From: Pararge aegeria
Lineage: Eukaryota; Arthropoda; Insecta; Lepidoptera; Nymphalidae
Assembly (NCBI RefSeq): GCF_905163445.1
Contig: NC_053197.1
Span: forward strand, 16,926,001-16,990,000
Length of the DNA stretch: 64,000 nt
Direction of reading: 5' to 3'
The translations under genes were made by a program, and so were the position numbers. Shown in pieces: positions 51,085 through 61,940 of the stretch; within the stretch, counting starts at the first letter, position 1, and each line of letters begins with the position of its first letter. The notes beneath the pieces were generated by a model. That model made no database searches and was not told where the DNA came from. It saw only the letters and a program-made list of their open reading frames with translations.

Positions 51085-51505
51085 TGTGAATTAAAAAAAA
51101 GTAGATTTGATCCAGAAATGTGAATCTGAGGGTAGTCAGATAATGTATCGCAAATAAAAACAGAGTACTCTTCCCAGTTAAACGACCTGTGGCTGGGTTG
51201 AACATTGCTTTGTACGTTTATGTAATCGATAAAGAACCTGTCCTAGAATTTGCGTAGGAACATTAACATGATTTTTTTTAGTAGGGTTATAATATTTTGA
51301 GGCGATATCTTGTATGGATAGTATAAAGTAGACGGATTTGTGTAGAGTGTATATGTGTATAAAAATTTTGTTAATGTAATCAAGAAATAGGTTCTATACA
51401 TTAACAGCAAAAAATATAGAAAACATGCAAAAACTTAATTAAAGTTAGATTAAAAATCCTTTTTTTACTTGAACATGGAGGACGACTAAATTTGAATTTA
51501 TGTAG

Positions 51506-52290
51506 TCATTGACTTAGTAATATTTTCTCGAAATCATGTTCACTGTTTACAAGTATTTGTGGTGATCCTTCAGATCTTCTTAAATATACTTTACCGAAGG
51601 ATGTCCAACAAAAAGTAAAGGCATTATTACGGCCAAATTCGCGGGCTTGGAAAAATAACTTCCGTGTCTTTTCTGTTAGGTTTTCCGAGATGTAGATGCG
51701 TTTCGGGGGCCCTTCGATTTTTAGTTTTGTTGTGTTAAATTTTTCTTTTGTGTTTTGTTGGTTATACTTTTTAAAACAGCTGATAAATTTATCTTTCATT
51801 GCAACAGTGGTAAAATCAGCTATTATCGGTTTTGTAGTGGATTTTGTATTAATTCTAAAAATATTCTTAATATCTGATGTTTGTACCGGTATATTCAAAG
51901 TACTACCAATTTTCAAGGTAATTTCAGTTAAAGCCACCTTAGATTCCTTCGGTTTCTGAGGAATATTTCTAATTTCCACACTTGTAATGCGGGTGTTTCG
52001 TTCAAGAGCCTCTATTTTATTTTCCAAGCCATTTATATTTTTTCTATAATCTTTTCTTTCCGCTTCTAAAAATGAAAGTCTTTCCAACATCTCATCGTAT
52101 TTAAGAGACATAAATTCGACTGACTGTTTAATTTCTAAGTTTTGTTCCTTAAGTTCGTTTAAAGACTCTAGTTATGTCGAGAATTTTGTGTCTTGTTCGA
52201 CTTGCCACCTTGTGATGAGAGCTTTAAACTCTTTGTTTGTCAAAATTACATCTTCTGTGTTCAGATGTCACGAAGTTTCCCGAACGCGAG
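51506..52290 (-). pseudogene. CR1-like LINE ORF1, partial (coiled coil plus FP-like domain)
   Basis: The frame 51506-52111 (201 residues) starts MSLKYDEMLERLSFLEAERK, a coiled-coil heptad region, and continues with TRITSVEIRNIP and PPKRIYISENLTEKTRKLFF. Such ORF1 proteins of insect CR1-like LINEs carry an RNA-binding domain related to the baculovirus FP protein family (PF03258); this assignment is from pattern recall. In-frame sequence upstream (KEQNLEIKQSVEF) continues the coiled coil. It contains a TAA at 52172-52174 and can be followed to about 52290, where the usual N-terminal part is absent. So this copy of ORF1 is truncated and interrupted. Confidence 0.7.
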
Positions 52291-53322
52291 TTGGATTCTT
52301 AGTTCATCTAATTCTCAAAATAGGATTTACCTAACTGGGTCATGAGTCCTAGGTATATAAACTTGTCTACAACCCTGAGTTCAGATTCTATAACATGGCT
52401 TCTCATGCCACTAACAGAAGCCGAAAGAGACAATTCAGTTCGAGATCTCACTAGACCACTATCTTCATTAATTAAGAAACGACCATAGAGAGAACAATCG
52501 AAATAACCACTGTAGAAGATTCAAGTACCCGGGAGGGGCCACCGATTAGCCGGATGATAATGATAAGTACTTTTATTATAGAAGAACATAACAAATTTAC
52601 TTGTGAATTCGATACTCAGATAAATCCATTAGAAATCCTTAATTGATAACATGAATAATCTACTTAATCCATGCCAAATGCTATCGATCTCTTTAAATAC
52701 AAATAAAGCTTCTATTTAATACTTTTATTTAGCCACGGTCCCGATTAGAATTTCTTTGACGTCAGCAGAGTTCAATACATCAATTAGATATAGGCTGTAA
52801 CACTTCTAGACTAAAGGGGTTTGCTCATAATCACTACGCTGGGCTGAAGGGGAGGTGATCGCAGTTGACGGTAGTAGTAGTTCAGAGGACGCTGCTGCCT
52901 GTTGCATGAAGCAAACTCTTGAGCCCGCGAAACCTAATGATTTAACATGCCGTGGTATGATAAAATAGTGCAAGAAATTAGTTTAGTAGCACAGCTTCTG
53001 GTTACACAGCTCGTCCATGCTTGCACCAAGCATGGCATTGCTGTGTTCTGGTCTGAAGAGCTTGGCCATGGACATTCTACAAAGTCCCACGCCCTTAGAT
53101 TCACGGGTCGAGCCACTAAATACCTAGGTGGGTGTATTTGTTATGAAAGCACACTAAGCCATCGGTTCCGATTATTATCACGAACAAGTGTTAGTTAGTA
53201 ATCGTTTAAGTCTACAACCCTGCATACTAGAAAGGTGGTGAGTTTGTAATCTAAATCCCTCTCGTAATCGTTAAAAGCAGTGGGTTATTAATAGATTTAA
53301 GATTATGGAAAAAACATTTACT
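52291..53322. other. No gene recognised; one repeat shared with 61030-61135
   Basis: The stretch 52820-52930 (acgctgggctgaaggggagg, cagaggacgctgctgcctgt) resembles 61030-61135. The rest is AT-rich and unassigned; short open frames show no domain. Confidence 0.4.
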
Positions 53323-53735
53323 TCTAGCTATTGCCCGCGACTTCGTCTGCGTTTGATTTTGATTTTTGATGTGGCATTCAATTTAGTTGTAGTTCTTAAA
53401 AAAAATTAAAGTATTCAGTATCGCTAAGCCTTAAATGAGGGGTTTGCTGCTGCCCGTTGAGGAGTTCTGTCCTCTATCTCCAACCACATTCATCAGATCT
53501 ACACGAAGTTTGGGCAAAATTAAACACATTATAATCTCTATAGTACAAAAATAATTATTTAAATCGGTTATAATTTGTCGGAGTTATGGTGTAAAATCGT
53601 CAAACACTTTCATCCCCTCTCCCAAAGGAACCGAGCTTAATGTACCGGGATAAAAGTTTAAGCTATCAGTTAAGCAGTTTTTGCGTGAAAGCGTAACAAA
53701 CAAACTTAAATTGACATTTATAATATTAGTACGGA
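53323..53735 (-). mobile_element. Helitron-like element with variant CTAGA end
   Basis: Read on the minus strand, it starts TCCGTACTAATATTATAAAT, the common lepidopteran Helitron 5' end. It ends acgaagtcgcgggcaatagc then taga. The terminal tetranucleotide is CTAG followed by A, not the usual T. The 3' end is shared with 31810-32025. It is 413 bp long with no coding capacity. Confidence 0.75.
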
Positions 53736-53999
53736 TATTCAATTGGTTTCGTCGAAAAAACATTATTTTTCAGTATTGACATCTACAATTAGTCGATAGA
53801 CAATAAGTACATTTTTTGTAGTTCTTATTGACTTTGCGGTTATGAGGGCCAGTCTCCTCAAGTCTATACAAGCACTGCTGCTGGCTTCAGACGTCTGATT
53901 CGTTCCAGAGTCAGTAGGTCGAAAACATACATAACTAAAAATAGTTTTAACATAAATCGAATTCGATACTGTTGTTACTGTGTTGGTCGCTTAAATAAA

Positions 54000-54265
54000 G
54001 AGTCCCAGAGTCACTCAGCTGGCGATGGCGGAGAGCTATGTTCACACAAGACACGAGGAGATCAGTGGAAGAACTAGAGTAACCAACATAGCTGAACGCG
54101 GTCGCAAAGCTGAAGTGGCAATGGGCGGGGCACATAGCTCGGAGAACCGATGAACGTTGCGGGCCCATGGTGTCAACGAATCACTGGGAGCCGCTGGAAA
54201 CAAGCGGCCCAGGACTCCCTGCAAAAGACGCACTGGACGTCAATCGGTTGTTGATGCTCACTTGG
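54000..54265 (+). mobile_element. RTE-like LINE fragment
   Basis: Blocks cagctggcgatggcggagag, gtaaccaacatagctgaacg and acatagctcggagaaccgat match 38330-38650. They are followed by a tcactgggagccgctggaaa block of the RTE tail. Non-coding remnant. Confidence 0.7.
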
Positions 54266-54754
54266 AAAAATAAAAGTCCTTTGCCCAATTCTGGTCTTTA
54301 AAAAATAATAGTTAAGTATACGTAATGGCCTGTCTACTTAATTCCAGTCCTTAGCTATGCGAAGAGATTTAATGGAGATATTTAGTAACATTGCCTTCTA
54401 ATTTTATAATCTATTTTAAGGATTTAAATTATCATTTCTACCCGTTATTACCGTTATTTATTATCATAGACTTCATAGTTCTTCAATTCCTTTATAAATT
54501 GAAATTACCGGACTTTTATGAAGTATGAATGTGGAATGCATTGCTACATTTCAATATACCACTTTATTATTTAACCCTCCTATGAACATAGGCCTTCTCA
54601 TTTTATCGAGACAATTCAGTGCCATATTACAACTGAACAGATTTAAACGAATGTATATCTAAGTGATCAAATCAGGAATTTGGAGATCCGTGGAAAAACC
54701 GAAGTTACCGACATAGCTCAAAGAGTCGCGAATCTAAAGTGGCAATTTGTGAAA
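54266..54754. other. No gene recognised
   Basis: AT-rich. A short RTE-like piece at 54660-54740 (gtgatcaaatcaggaatttg, accgacatagctcaaag) is visible. Confidence 0.4.
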
Positions 54755-54995
54755 CTATAATTTTAGAATTTTCTCTGCTCTGGTCTGGTGGGAGGCTTTG
54801 GCCGTGGCTAGTAACCACCCTACTGACAAAACTTGCCGCTAAGCGATTTAGTGTTCCAGTGCGATGTCGCGTAGAAACCGATTAGGAATATGACTATCAT
54901 ACTCCCAAACAGGTTGGCCCGCTACCATCTTAGACTGCATCATCATTTACCACCAGGTGAGATTAAATTCAAGGGCTAGCTCGAAGAAGAATACA
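54755..54995 (+). mobile_element. SINE family B
   Basis: It has ggtctggtgggaggctttgg, gtggctagtaaccaccctac, gtcgcgtagaaaccgattag and accaccaggtgagattaaat blocks. It is the best-preserved family B body, lacking the tRNA head. Confidence 0.8.
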
Positions 54996-57269
54996 AAAGT
55001 CTGCTTTATTGCAACTGGAGTAATGTGAATCAGCCATAACAAACATCAATATATGTAACAATTTAATATCGGCCGGAAGCCGGGCATTTTTCTCTTAACA
55101 TTTGGAGATGAGTGACGTAACACGGCACCTGTGGCTACTTACTTGCGGCTCGAAGTGAAAGTTGATCTTATTCGGACGAGCATGGACTTTTATACTAGCG
55201 CTGAAAATATCGAGCGTTTTATAAACACCGTAGCACTAAACGCTAACGCCGTAAACTGGAGACAGAAATAGAAGATCTATATAAATCGTGTGATACGCCT
55301 TTTAACGTCCCACTGCTGGGACTGCTGGCATCCTCTCTCATAGGAGAGACGGGTTTAGAGCATAGACCCACCCCACCACGCTATTGGGGATAAGCCCCAT
55401 CAATTGCCTAGTTCCGGAATGGTACTAAAAATTCTATAACAAAAATAAAATACCTAACAGTTTTTAGCCCGACCTGAGATTTGAACCCCTGACCGAGGTC
55501 CATCCGTAGATGAACATGCTTACCACTTTCCAAAATTTAAAGGCCAAACAAAATATATAATTCCAAAATAATAAATGTGTTGAGTAAGAGACTGTTGTCT
55601 TTTTCGTTATAAAATAACCTATGAGTAGCCAGATTATGTCATAAAAAAGCGATAACTGTTGTTTGCGTAGAATTATTTTACGAAGCAGTGAAAAAATAAT
55701 TAATCGTAACATTCTTTACGTCTACTTGCCAGTATGCTACTGCCAGGATTTATGCAACTGAGCCGGTTTTAACCCGCTAGTGTAATACAGTTAATTTAAA
55801 AAGTAATCCAGCGTATGACCTATGAGCCACAAGCAGTCTCGTTACGTGCTGTTACGCAAGCGCAGTGTGTCCGCCCGGAGCGCCGGAGCCCGCCGCGCCA
55901 CTGTAAGATAGACAGTTGGGTCAGTTCCCTACATTTTTACATTTTGTTTTACAGTTCAAAATCTTCACAAGTACGTTTAACATATTAGCCTGCCTATAAT
56001 CGTACCCGGAACTTCACAAATTCTTAAAGACACAGGCACCCGCTGCGCCATCAAGATGACCTCTCTGAGTGGGAGATGTTTAACCATCAGTTTCTGGTCA
56101 CCAAAATCCTATAACACTGCCGGACTGAAGGCCTCTCACAACGGGCGGGTTCGCTGTTCGCGATGGTTTTCAGTTTGGATATACCCCTACGCCCAAGGGT
56201 CGGAGGTAGCAAAAAGTTTTCCCCGTTATCTAAATCAGCACTTACCACTATTGGTGTAGCAGTTGTAGAGGAAAAAAAAAATGATTACTTCTTGACCTTG
56301 ATAACTGGATAATCTGAAATATCTCGTTCGAAATACTCGTTGCTATGTAACTTGAACTCGTAATCGAACCCGGCATCTCGTCTTACGGAGAGCATGTCGT
56401 CCAAAATAAATGACAGCAATAACGAGTTTATGTTAAAATAATTAATATGGAATCTGCTCGTTCCAATTTTTGTTCAATTTCATCAAAACTAGTTTCCCAT
56501 AAAGTGACAAGCCCGCAATAACGAGATGATTATTTGTGATAAGTGCCCATAATTTTTATTTCAAAACGACATGTTTAGATTAAGTTTAATAATTAGGCCC
56601 CATGTACACATCAATGATAAAGAAGTCTGGGAAATGTGAAGTTATTGTTCTCAGTAAGATACCTTACCTAATTTAAGTGACATTGTGAGATTGTAATAAA
56701 CCAAAGAACAACCAACTAAAAATGTTCTGTCCTCATCATTATTACATTAAAAATAAAAACAACCCACTATCCGCGGTCTACTACAGGACTCCTCGAAGAC
56801 TGAGACGGGTATAGGCAATTGTTCAACACGCTGGAAAAGTGCCTATTGGTAGACTTCACACATCTTTACACGTCTTCTTCTTCTTCTGTTCCTGGGCCTT
56901 TTCCGCACTTGGTTGGTCTGGAACCGTCCGTTGTACGTATGGTCACTGATGCGGCTCCCCGCTGGATCACTCCAGCCCGCCGAGCTCACTCCAGAAGTTT
57001 AGCAGGCCGCCCAGGTCACCGAGTGCTTCCTGGAGTCATGCTGAGGAGCCAAGGTAAGAGGTCTTTAAAAAGGTTCAGAAAAACTCTTAGGCATGCGGGT
57101 TCGTCACGATATTTTTCTTCTCCGTTAAAGCAAGAGGATCGAAGTCAGTCCGAAAGCAAGGCCGCAGCTTTGACCACTAGACTATCACCGTTCTAAACTA
57201 ACAATTTGTTGCGGGCTTCTATTTAGAGCGGCGCGTTTTATACTCGTAGCTTAAGTTTTAAGTTTAGAG
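54996..57269. other. No gene recognised; fragments of SINEs
   Basis: 55300-55385 holds a reversed SINE tail (cccactgctgggactgctgg, taggagagacgggtttagag). 56755-56870 and 57080-57195 hold reversed family C pieces. The rest, including a GC-rich patch at 55870-55905, is unassigned. Confidence 0.4.
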
Positions 57270-57515
57270 GAGTTAGAAGAACGGAGAAGCGGGCTTCGGC
57301 TTACCTTTCGTGAAGACGGAGTTCGAACCCCGGCACGCACCACTGACTTTTCGGAGTTACGTGCGTTTTTAATTTGAGCAATTTAAATATCACTGGCTTA
57401 AAACGGTGGAGGAAAAACATCGATAGGAAACCTTCGCGCCTAAACGTTGTCCATAATGTGCTCACTTAGCCTGCCTTGTAGTGGGCCGGTAATGCATTGA
57501 TGAGAATTATCATGA
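57270..57515 (+). mobile_element. SINE family C
   Basis: The head has the B box gagttcgaaccccgg, then aaaacatcgataggaaacct, gtccataatgtgctca and gtagtgggccggtaatgcat. It is shorter than the 46717 copy. Confidence 0.65.
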
Positions 57516-57550
57516 AAGAAATAGGAAAATATGAGGCTTCTTATATAGAG

Positions 57551-57720
57551 GGTGATGATAATAATAATAATAATCATTTATTTGCACGAACGTTTGTACA
57601 ATATCAAGATTGTTGGTAAACAATATAGTCAGTTTAGAGAGCATAACATTCTACTAAATTAATAGTGTGCAAAGTTGTGCATGGATATTAAATATACGGT
57701 AGGACATCATGGACAATTAA
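57551..57720 (-). mobile_element. Probable LINE 3' end with (AAT)n tract
   Basis: A gataataataataataat tract is followed by catttatttgcacgaacgtt. A trinucleotide end followed by 'atttattt' resembles the CR1-like 3' end at 47722. The family is not identified. Confidence 0.35.
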
Positions 57721-57931
57721 AATAAATAAATAAATATATTACGACAGTACACACATCGCCTTCTAGCCCCAAAGTAAGCGTAGCTTGTGTCATTGGTACA
57801 ATATACATAGATACTGATAATATACAGATGAACATTCATGTTCGTCACACAAACATTTTCCAGTTGTGGGAATCGATCCCACGGCCGTGGACTTAGAAAG
57901 CAGGGTCGCTGCCCACTGCGCCAGTCGGCCA
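57721..57931 (-). mobile_element. tRNA-derived SINE, family A
   Basis: Tail aaataaataaataaatatat, then tacgacagtacacacatcgc, shortened body, and head ccactgcgccagtcggcc. There is a deletion in the middle relative to 37987. Confidence 0.8.
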
Positions 57932-58236
57932 TTATTTGAAGAAGTAGACTTAACAAACGTGTAAAATTTTAAAAACCAACCTTTACCTTTAAATCGATGG
58001 ATACAGCAATAATACAGCAATGTACCTAGTTAGTTGCTACTGAGTAAATAATGTGTGCACACAGCTTTAAAAGGTCTTAGTAAACCCTGTACTTTATGTA
58101 ACTATGCGGCAATCGCATTAATATAATTAACCTTTTTAAAATCTAGACGTCTAAGGAAATATTTACTTGGCGCTAATTTTCCTCGTAGAGATTTACATGT
58201 CACTAGGTCCAGGTTTCGAATCCCGGGTAATTGAAC

Positions 58237-58490
58237 TAAATAAATAAATATACTACGACAATACACACATCGCCATATAGCCCCGAAATATAGCTTGTGT
58301 TATGGGTACTAGGATGACTGATGATTATTTTTATGAATAATTTACTTAGATACTAATAATATACGGATAAACACCCAGACACTGAAAAACAGTCAAGTTC
58401 ATCACACAACCCTTTTTCCGTTGTAGGAATCGTACCGACAGCCTTGGACTCAGAAAGCAGGGTCGCTGCACACTGCGCCAATTGGCTGTC
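58237..58490 (-). mobile_element. tRNA-derived SINE, family A
   Basis: Tail taaataaataaatatacta, full body, head gcacactgcgccaattggct. It is immediately followed by a family D SINE in the opposite orientation. Confidence 0.82.
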
Positions 58491-58493
58491 AAA

Positions 58494-58755
58494 ACTGCCT
58501 CGTTGGTATATAGTGGCTAGCATGTTCAACAAAGATCACGAGTTCTTAGGCTTAAACCCCGTGTCGGACCTAAAATTGGTAGAAATTGTGTATCGAAGTT
58601 TAAATAACTTAAGTAGAGGCTTGGAGTAACAAATTGGCGGTGTGAACCCCGTAAAAGCCCACCAACCCGCATTTCTGGAGTGTGGTGGGTCTATGCTCTA
58701 AAACCGTCTTACCTATATAAGAGAGTGGCCAGCAGTGGGACGCTAATCGTCTGCG
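58494..58755 (+). mobile_element. tRNA-derived SINE, family D
   Basis: It starts gcctcgttggtatatagtgg, with tcacgagttcttaggcttaa and later aagcccaccaacccgcattt, gagtgtggtgggtctatgc and ccagcagtgggacgctaat. Used as the family D reference. Confidence 0.7.
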
Positions 58756-60523
58756 GATGATGACTGTGGAAGGAAGATACGAGTACCAGGCGTCCATAAT
58801 CATGCAATAGAAAATCTAGGCCCAAAAGGTAAATGCCGTCCGATAGAAAAGCGCAGACTTGGAAAGGGTGTGGTAGTTTAATAAATCTGCTCGTAGGTAG
58901 GTTTATCCGTAATTGGTAGCGTTGAATCGCTTTGCGGTATCTGCCGGTAAGAACGTAACAAGCCTCGGCCGAAGTACAGATACGTCCATCCTTAGTATCT
59001 TAATCTAATTTGGTACTAACAAAAGATTCTTAAAGTTTCAATAAGAGAAAACACTTCCGCATGTCTGAGGGGACCCAGTTCAAATTTTAAGCAAGTTAAT
59101 ATAATTTTCTTTAACGGTGAAGGAAAACATCGTAAGAAAACCTTGCGAAGTCTACCAATCCACTCTTGCACATATTTTGCCTTGTGTTGACGGTAGATAA
59201 GAATACAGTTGTCACCACCCAACTCTTCCTGCCGGTATCGTACGAGGTGACTAATGGAATATAACAGATTCTTCTGTGCTACTTCTACCATCTACTGCGA
59301 TCACCAACCCGTCTGCCCAGCGTGGTGACTATGGGCCCCCGATTGTCCAGTCCATCCTCTCATTCCAGCAGTGTACTGTTGACCGTGGCAAAATGATACT
59401 GACATATATTGAATATGTTAGATAGACATATATTCCAAAAACGCTCCTGAAAACGGCCACATTGTATTTAAATAAAAAGACGTATCTATACTTATGTACA
59501 CGCGTTAAAAGTTATATCTACTTAAAACTACTACAAGAAAAAATCTTCCAAAATGTCATCTTTCGCCAATAGAAAAAAAGGTATTTAATACATTGAAAGT
59601 TTAATTTTAACGCATTATCTAGTATTTTCAGACCACCAAGTCTTACTCAACATTAAAATTCGAGATTTTTGTATAGTTGAATCAATTAAATCACAGGAAT
59701 GAGCCCGCAGACTTTATAATTAAAGTGTACACTGTTAGATCCTTTTTAGAAAAACTAAAATGTTGACCATAGCTAACTTCATGGTGTCGGTTTTTTGTGA
59801 CGGTGTGCGCGCACATCGTAACAATTTACACTCATCATTTTTCCCTAACTCGCTAAAAGAAGTATAACTTCAAAAAAACCTATACACAACTTTTCTTACA
59901 AACCGGTCTTTGCCAAATTTAGCATGGAACTGCTGGCATTATGCAGTCGACGAGACAAAAAATATTTTAAATTTTGGGAAAATTATCGGTCCCCTTAGTA
60001 TTTTAAAGAAACCGACAAAACGCGGACGAAATCGAAGGCAATAGTAGTGCCATTCACATGACATTTTAGTCGGGTCGAATTCTACCTATGTCTATCAAAA
60101 TCGCAAGTCACACACGCTCGATGTCGAAACCCATCAAAGTTCAAACTACACACGTCAGTCAAGTCCAGTAACTGGAGCAAGTGAATAGAATGCACCTAGG
60201 TTGCCGGCGGAGCGGAAAGTGTCGCAACTTGATACGTTGCCACCGGAGTGACCGGTGACCCGTGGGGCTGCCAACTTTGAAGGAAAACATCCTTGCTTAC
60301 TGGTTTCAAGTTAACTTGATATGTTTACGACGTGAGAAAATAAAAATTGTACAACTTTACTGTTAAATCTATACAAATTTGTCTATTACAAATGAGAATA
60401 AATAACATCCATGCATCTGGACTTTTCGTTTACTTATTTCATTCAACTTTTAATGTTTAACTAACTCGTAATGTTTTCTAATATAAGATATCTAGCGTAG
60501 CGTTGGGCGATGGTTGATTAGTG
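58756..60523. other. No gene recognised; fragments
   Basis: 59100-59160 holds a family C scrap (aacggtgaaggaaaacatcg) and 59200-59345 a copy of the repeat at 14417. The remainder is AT-rich. Confidence 0.4.
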
Positions 60524-60672
60524 AACGGCCTCGTTGCATAGTGGTTGGCATGTTCAATTTCGGATCACGAAGTCCTGGGTTGAAATCGTAGGTCGGACCA
60601 AAAGTCGTACCAGCCCGAAGTTAGGAAATTGGCAGTGTTAAAGTAGAGCACGTTAAGCCTGCATCTTCATCA
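60524..60672 (+). mobile_element. SINE family D, 5' part
   Basis: The start ggcctcgttgcatagtggtt resembles an A box, and tcctgggttgaaatcg a diverged B box. The sequence then matches the first half of 58494-58755. Confidence 0.6.
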
Positions 60673-60693
60673 CCACTTTTTTTTTTCTTTTTT

Positions 60694-60873
60694 ATATACT
60701 ACGACAATACACACATCGCCATCTAGCCCCAAAGTAAGCGTAGCTTGTGTTATGGGTACTAAGTTAGCTGATGAATATTTTTTTTATGAATATAATACAC
60801 ATACATACTTATAATATATAGATAAACAGCCAGACACTGAAAAGCATTCATGTTCATCACACAAACATTTTAA
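60694..60873 (-). mobile_element. SINE family A, lacking the tRNA head
   Basis: ctacgacaatacacacatcg to atgttcatcacacaaacatt, then an abrupt switch to the 3' end of a family B SINE. The junction marks a recombination or nested insertion. Confidence 0.72.
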
Positions 60874-60945
60874 ACTTACACCACAAGGTAAGATTGCAGT
60901 CAGGGGCTAACCTTTAGTGGAAAAATAAAAATAAATAAAATTACC
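60874..60945 (+). mobile_element. SINE family B, 3' end
   Basis: accacaaggtaagattgcag, then tcaggggctaac and an A-rich tail. Confidence 0.6.
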
Positions 60946-61691
60946 TTAAAGGTACATACTAGAAAAAAATCATCAAAAGCCCATATCAGTCCACTGCTGC
61001 ATTAAAGGATTAAAGGCGTCTCCTAGCAAGTCGGTTTGCCCGTAATGCCACGCTGGGCAGACGGGTTGCTTATAGCAGTAGAAGCTAGAAGTTGCACAGA
61101 GGACGCTACTACCCGTTATCGGTAACATTCCCTTAGTCAACTCATACGATTAGTAGAAATACCCAACTTCTAAAAATTCTTTTGCTAAACCAGGAATCGA
61201 ATCGATACAAAAGCTCGTGATTCGTTTCCAAATACTGTGCGTTCCGATGCACTATGAACCTTCATAGTAGACTTTGAGCATTCCTGTGATAAAGGGTTTT
61301 ACGTGCTCTTACTTACAAACCATCTTATTGTTAGTATTTAACTGTTGTGCAGATAGATAAATCTACTGTGTTACTCAAAGCAAGCACCGTTTCAAAATAT
61401 ACGTAAAGACATTTGAAATACATATCTTGAAGCTTCCCACAATGGTCAACGTTTTCATAATCATTAACTTAGACGAGTTAGTAAATACGAATGTTGGAAT
61501 TTGTCACCGTCGTTTGTATTATTTGAAAGCAGCCATTCTTCTCACAAAAAGTATCCATAAATCATTAGGTAATTTCAAATCGTCATAAATATAAAAGCGG
61601 TAAATGATTTTTGTTATTTCGTAATCCCATGAGCTATGTCTGCATAAAAAAGCTTCTGGAGTATCGACATTGCGATGGCAAATTTCAGTTT
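60946..61691. other. No gene recognised
   Basis: 61030-61135 resembles 52820-52930 (acgctgggcagacgggttgc, agaggacgctactacccgtt). The rest is unassigned. Confidence 0.4.
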
Positions 61692-61940
61692 GTTCAGGTC
61701 AAAGTCAAAGTCAAAAATGTCTTTATTCAAGTAGGCCCTTTATATTAGGCCCAACAGGTGGCACTTTTGATGCGTACATAAGAATTACACGGCAGTGAGA
61801 TGATGGCGATAACCACATTCGTAAACTTAAAACCAAACCTACGAGGTCTCCAAACGCGTCCTGATCTAGAAGAAGCCCACAACAAACGTAGCCGGGTGTT
61901 TTTTTTCTTGTTATCACCATCTCACAATGTAATTTAATAT
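61692..61940 (-). mobile_element. CR1-like LINE 3' tail
   Basis: It has tcaaagtcaaagtcaaaaat repeats, tctttattcaagtaggccc, gcgtacataagaattacacg, aacctacgaggtctccaaac and agaagcccacaacaaacgta. It is the reference for the 5487 copy and close to 807-1162. Confidence 0.75.

Larger units (their letters stand above)
47722..52290 (-). mobile_element. CR1-like LINE, nearly complete but inactivated
   Basis: The element runs leftward on the minus strand. ORF1 (about 51506-52290) is followed by a spacer of about 420 bases, ORF2 (48121-51084), and a 3' UTR with a GT-rich minisatellite (about 47995-48095) and a 10-bp stem-loop. It ends in a trinucleotide (ATT)n tract at 47723-47749. Trinucleotide 3' ends are usual for CR1-type LINEs, which lack poly(A). 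The 5' boundary is uncertain. ORF2 carries one visible nonsense codon and ORF1 another. Confidence 0.85.
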
